A model generated the notes under the pieces. The model ran no database searches. It was not told the origin of the DNA and was given only the letters and a program-made list of their open reading frames with translations. From Chloroflexota bacterium (lineage in GTDB: Bacteria > Chloroflexota > Anaerolineae > JAAYEA01), in the NCBI GenBank assembly GCA_019873665.1, contig JAIOAV010000023.1, forward strand, positions 1 through 51,369: a stretch of DNA of 51,369 nucleotides, given 5' to 3'. The position numbers were made by a program, and so were the translations under genes. Positions 49,042 through 51,369 of the stretch are shown here, piece by piece (the stretch's first letter is position 1; each line of letters starts with the position of its first letter).

Positions 49042-50112
49042 TCACAGTATCAACATGCTGTCGCCAAAGCTGAAGAAACGGTACTCGCGTTGGATGGCCT
49101 CCCGGTAAGCGCGAAGGATCAGGTCACGCCCGGCAAAGGCGGCAACCAGGGCGAGCAACGTCGAGCGCGGCAGGTGAAAGTTAGTGATCAGCGTGTCCAC
49201 CACGCGAAAGTCAAAGCCCGGGTAGATGAATAGCCGGGTCCAGTCGGCCAGCGGCGCGACGACATCGCCCGCATTGCGCCGATCATCCGACAGAGGCGCG
49301 CGCGCCGCCGATTCCAGTACGCGCACACTGGTTGTGCCCACCGCGACGACGCGTCTTCCCTCCCGCTTGGCGCGGTTCACTTGCTCTGCCACTGCCGCGC
49401 TCAGCTCGGCGTACTCCGAGTGGATCACGTGATCCTCGATGTGCTCCTCGCGCACTGGCCGAAAGGTGTCCATGCTGATGTGCAACAAGACAAAGGCGAA
49501 CTCGATCCCCTGCGCACGCAAACGCGCCATTAGCCCTGGTGTCAGGTGGAGCCCGGCGGTGGGCGCAGCGGCCGAGCCGCGAACGCGCGAGTAGACCGTC
49601 TGGTAGCGCTCGGCGTTTTGCAGCGGCGTGTGGATGTAAGGCGGCAGCGGCATCACGCCCAATCGGTCCAGAATCGGGTCCAGCGGCTGCGAAAAGCGCA
49701 ATAGTCGCCCCCCCGCGGCGGTCTCCTCAAGCACCTCCGCTGTGATCTCATAAGCATCGGCTGGCAGCGGCTGCCCTGCATCGGGAAAGCCAAGTGTGCT
49801 CCCCGCGCGCACATGCCGCCCGCGAACCAGCGCCTCCCAGTGTCGCTCGTCGCGGCGGTGGACAAGAAGCAGCTCCACCCGTCCCCCGCTGGGGATCTTG
49901 CGGCCAAAGAGTCGGGCCGGGATCACGCGGCTCTCGTTCGCGACCAAAAGATCGCCTGCACGCAAATAGTCGCCGATGTCACGGAAGTACCGATGCTCGA
50001 TCTCACCGCTCCGCCGATGTACGACCATCAGCCGGGAGCTATCGCGTGGTTCCACCGGCGTCTGGGCGATCAGGCGTTCCGGTAGCTCATAGGCGAAATC
50101 CTCCGTTCGCAT
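49042..50112 (-). CDS. queA: S-adenosylmethionine:tRNA ribosyltransferase-isomerase
   Basis: A 356-residue enzyme that transfers and isomerises the ribosyl moiety of SAM to preQ1-modified tRNA, making epoxyqueuosine. It begins with MRTEDFAYELPERLIAQTPVEPRDSSRLMV and shows the family's RVIPARLFGRK, PTAGLHLTPGLM and VGTTSVRVLES, ending LILITNFHLPRSTLLALVAAFAG-like sequence (TLITNFHLPRSTLLALV). Length is typical. I chose ATG 50112; an upstream TTG at 50124 adds four residues. It is in a queuosine operon (ruvB, queH, DUF2905, queA), with the classic ruvB-queA linkage kept. Confidence 0.96.
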   Translation of the reverse strand: MRTEDFAYELPERLIAQTPVEPRDSSRLMVVHRRSGEIEHRYFRDIGDYLRAGDLLVANESRVIPARLFGRKIPSGGRVELLLVHRRDERHWEALVRGRHVRAGSTLGFPDAGQPLPADAYEITAEVLEETAAGGRLLRFSQPLDPILDRLGVMPLPPYIHTPLQNAERYQTVYSRVRGSAAAPTAGLHLTPGLMARLRAQGIEFAFVLLHISMDTFRPVREEHIEDHVIHSEYAELSAAVAEQVNRAKREGRRVVAVGTTSVRVLESAARAPLSDDRRNAGDVVAPLADWTRLFIYPGFDFRVVDTLITNFHLPRSTLLALVAAFAGRDLILRAYREAIQREYRFFSFGDSMLIL

Positions 50113-50129
50113 CCTGGGCGACAACTCCT

Positions 50130-50363
50130 CTAGCGGCGTAGCAGCCGCACGATGATGTTCACTAGGAGGGTCAGCAGCAGGCTGAGGAGAAGCGAGGTCA
50201 TGAGCGGCACAAAGAGCGTGCAGCCGCCGCGCTGGATCACGATGTCTCCCGGCAAACGTCCCGGCAAAGAAACCTTGCCGAGCAACAAGACGATGATCCC
50301 CAGGAGTAGCAGGACTGCGCCCATGGTCAGCAGGACACGCGCCAGGGTCTCATACCCGTTCAT
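50130..50363 (-). CDS. DUF2905 small membrane protein
   Basis: A 77-residue protein with two membrane helices (LLTMGAVLLLLGIIVLLLG and SLLLSLLLTLLVNIIVRLL) and the DUF2905 central loop SLPGRLPGDIVIQRGG between them. These proteins are commonly found between ruvB and queA; their function is unknown. It lies 6 bases after queH and 17 before queA. Confidence 0.9.
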   Translation of the reverse strand: MNGYETLARVLLTMGAVLLLLGIIVLLLGKVSLPGRLPGDIVIQRGGCTLFVPLMTSLLLSLLLTLLVNIIVRLLRR

Positions 50364-50369
50364 CCGCCC

Positions 50370-51113
50370 CTATCCAGCCCCCTTTCGCCCTCTTTGTTGC
50401 GTCGCCTCCCATTCGCTGTAGAGGCAACCGCAGTACGATTGCGCATATAGCCCGTACTCGCGAGTCAACTTGCCGCGCTCCGCCCAGCCGCGGCGGAAAT
50501 TCTCAAAGTGAAATGCCACACCCACCTCGGCGGCCAGCGCCTCGCCGATCCTGCGGATGGCAGCCTGATCCTGGTAGGGGCTGATGAGCAGCGTGGTGGT
50601 AAAGGCGTCATATCCCTCAGCACGAGCGCGTGTGGCGGTGCGCGCCAGCCGCAGCCGATAGCAGATGGGGCAACGTTCGCGGAAGCGCTCCTGGTTGGCC
50701 ACAGCCCGGAAAAAGACGGGCATTTCGTAACCATCTTCGATGAGCGGCAGTTGCACCTTTTCGGCAAATGCATCCAGCGCCTCCCGGCGCTTGACATGCT
50801 CACTGTATGGGTGGATGTTCGGGTTATACCAGTGGCCGGTAACGGCGTATCCCTCTGCCCGCAGCGCGCGCACGGGATATGTGGCACATGGTCCGCAGCA
50901 GATGTGCAGCAGGAGGCGCTTGCCCTGACCGATCCCGCCTGGCCTGCACTCCTGCGGCGCTGGCGGCAGTTCCACGGCATAGGTGAGGCGGATGGTCAGC
51001 GGCTCCCGACACACGACGGCCGCCCTGCCCGCCTGTAGCAGCCTCTCGGCTCGCTCCGGGGTGCAAGGGGAAAGACGCGTGCCCTCTTGGTCCAAAATGA
51101 TCACCTGACTCAT
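50370..51113 (-). CDS. queH: Epoxyqueuosine reductase QueH with N-terminal PLMP/RRXRR-type domain
   Basis: A 247-residue protein that completes queuosine synthesis by reducing epoxyqueuosine in tRNA. The QueH part (about 65-235) has LLLHICCGPCATYP with Cys72, Cys73, Cys76, ERCPICYRLRL with Cys148 and Cys151, TTLLISPYQD and YCGCLYSEW with Cys228, Cys230, giving the Fe-S and metal ligands. Residues 3-46 (VIILDQEGTRLSPCTPERAE, then RLLQAGRAAVVCREPLTIRL) match the PLMP/RRXRR domain at the start of IscB-type HNH nucleases, which I would not expect here. I chose ATG 51113; ATG 51131 adds six residues and has no ribosome binding site either. Confidence 0.9.
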   Translation of the reverse strand: MSQVIILDQEGTRLSPCTPERAERLLQAGRAAVVCREPLTIRLTYAVELPPAPQECRPGGIGQGKRLLLHICCGPCATYPVRALRAEGYAVTGHWYNPNIHPYSEHVKRREALDAFAEKVQLPLIEDGYEMPVFFRAVANQERFRERCPICYRLRLARTATRARAEGYDAFTTTLLISPYQDQAAIRRIGEALAAEVGVAFHFENFRRGWAERGKLTREYGLYAQSYCGCLYSEWEATQQRGRKGAG

Positions 51114-51160
51114 GAGAAAACCTACGGCCATAACAGACGTGTGGGTGCATGCCTACCCGC

Positions 51161-51369
51161 TCAGAAAAGCCCGGGCTGTTCGGGCTTTTCCGGGTAGAGT
51201 CGACCCAGATGCTCATAGGCACGGCGGGTGGCGACGCGACCCCGTGGGGTGCGGTCCAAGAAGCCGAGCTGGAGAAGATACGGCTCGTACACATCCATGA
51301 TCGTATCCGGCTCTTCGCTGATTGCCGCGGCAATGGTCTCCAAGCCCACCGGCCCCCCGTCGAACTTGT
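51161..51369 (-). CDS. ruvB: RuvB Holliday junction helicase, 3' end (truncated by window)
   Basis: This is the C-terminal part of RuvB, the hexameric motor that drives branch migration of Holliday junctions with RuvA. Residues [19 protein letters not shown] and [20 protein letters not shown] are typical of the winged-helix DNA-binding domain, followed by [18 protein letters not shown]. The gene continues past the right edge of the window, where no start is visible. The last residues ([11 protein letters not shown]) form a short extra tail. Confidence 0.93.
   Translation of the reverse strand, partial: KFDGGPVGLETIAAAISEEPDTIMDVYEPYLLQLGFLDRTPRGRVATRRAYEHLGRLYPEKPEQPGLF

Noticed and set aside
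50370-51113. IscB-type nuclease or transposon remnant at queH
   Set aside because: Only the N-terminal PLMP/RRXRR-like domain is present; no RuvC or HNH motifs or omega RNA-like element are visible, and the rest is complete QueH.
1-51369. CRISPR arrays, insertion sequences, prophage genes or transposases
   Set aside because: I found no regular spaced direct repeats, no transposase motifs and no phage-like genes on either strand.

Overview
The window reads as chromosomal DNA of a GC-rich, probably monoderm, free-living bacterium. The family mix (URO-D-like and GH38/GH57-like proteins, paired dynamin-like GTPases, a sortase with Thr/Pro-rich surface proteins carrying DUF11-type domains, family-5 ABC transporters with twin-arginine lipoprotein binding proteins, proteins ending in LPLVMK) suggests Chloroflexota of the Anaerolineae/Thermoflexia type. 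That placement is inference; no marker gene here settles it. Promoters are of ordinary sigma-70 type (several TTGACA/TTGCCT, 16-17 bp, TATAAT/TATACT), and start codons with good Shine-Dalgarno sequences are often GTG or TTG.

Layout. 1-2.4 kb: a URO-D-like protein and a beta-propeller protein (minus). 2.6-3.1 kb: a small C-terminally anchored protein (plus). 3.1-10.1 kb: a minus-strand run of histidinol-phosphate-type aminotransferase, acetoacetate-decarboxylase-like protein, RmlD-like reductase, GT9-like glycosyltransferase, GH1 beta-glucosidase and inositol-monophosphatase-like protein. 10.3-12.4 kb: transaldolase and a Gfo/Idh/MocA oxidoreductase (plus). 12.4-18.1 kb: a tight minus-strand operon of a ChlI/ChlD-type chelatase gene split by an A9 run (apparent programmed -1 frameshift) followed by two dynamin-like GTPases. 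18.4-24.3 kb: a translationally coupled four-gene operon with a polysaccharide pyruvyl transferase, a reversed-order acyl reductase/acyl-CoA synthetase fusion, an unknown protein and a GMC oxidoreductase with a Cys-rich motif. 24.4-28.8 kb: an oligopeptide-type ABC importer without ATPases. 29.3-31.2 kb: a putative toroid-fold protein. 31.2-32.1 kb: a membrane-anchored MsrA whose catalytic Cys codon is TGA, followed by a SECIS-like hairpin, so a probable selenoprotein. 32.2-36.2 kb: an amidohydrolase remnant, a DegT aminotransferase and a frameshifted GH38/GH57-like glycosidase. 36.8-38.8 kb: nagA, tRNA-Ser(GGA) and an AMMECR1 protein. 39-48.4 kb: a plus-strand cell-surface module of sortase, three extracellular glycoside-hydrolase-like proteins, two DUF11 proteins and a protein ending in LPATGGTQ. 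48.4-51.4 kb: DUF3786, queA, DUF2905, queH (with an IscB-type PLMP/RRXRR domain at its N-terminus) and the 3' part of ruvB.

How it fits together. Much of the window handles glycans: hydrolysis (GH1, GH38/57-like, GH-A clan proteins, NagA), transfer (GT9, pyruvyl transferase), peptide or sugar import, and surface display (sortase locus). The chelatase/dynamin operon and the lipid-like reductase/ligase operon diverge from one regulatory region that holds a 12-bp perfect inverted repeat interleaved with a consensus promoter. The points most worth checking are the two recoding events (Sec in msrA, -1 frameshift in chlD), the chlD-dynamin operon, and the PLMP-QueH fusion.
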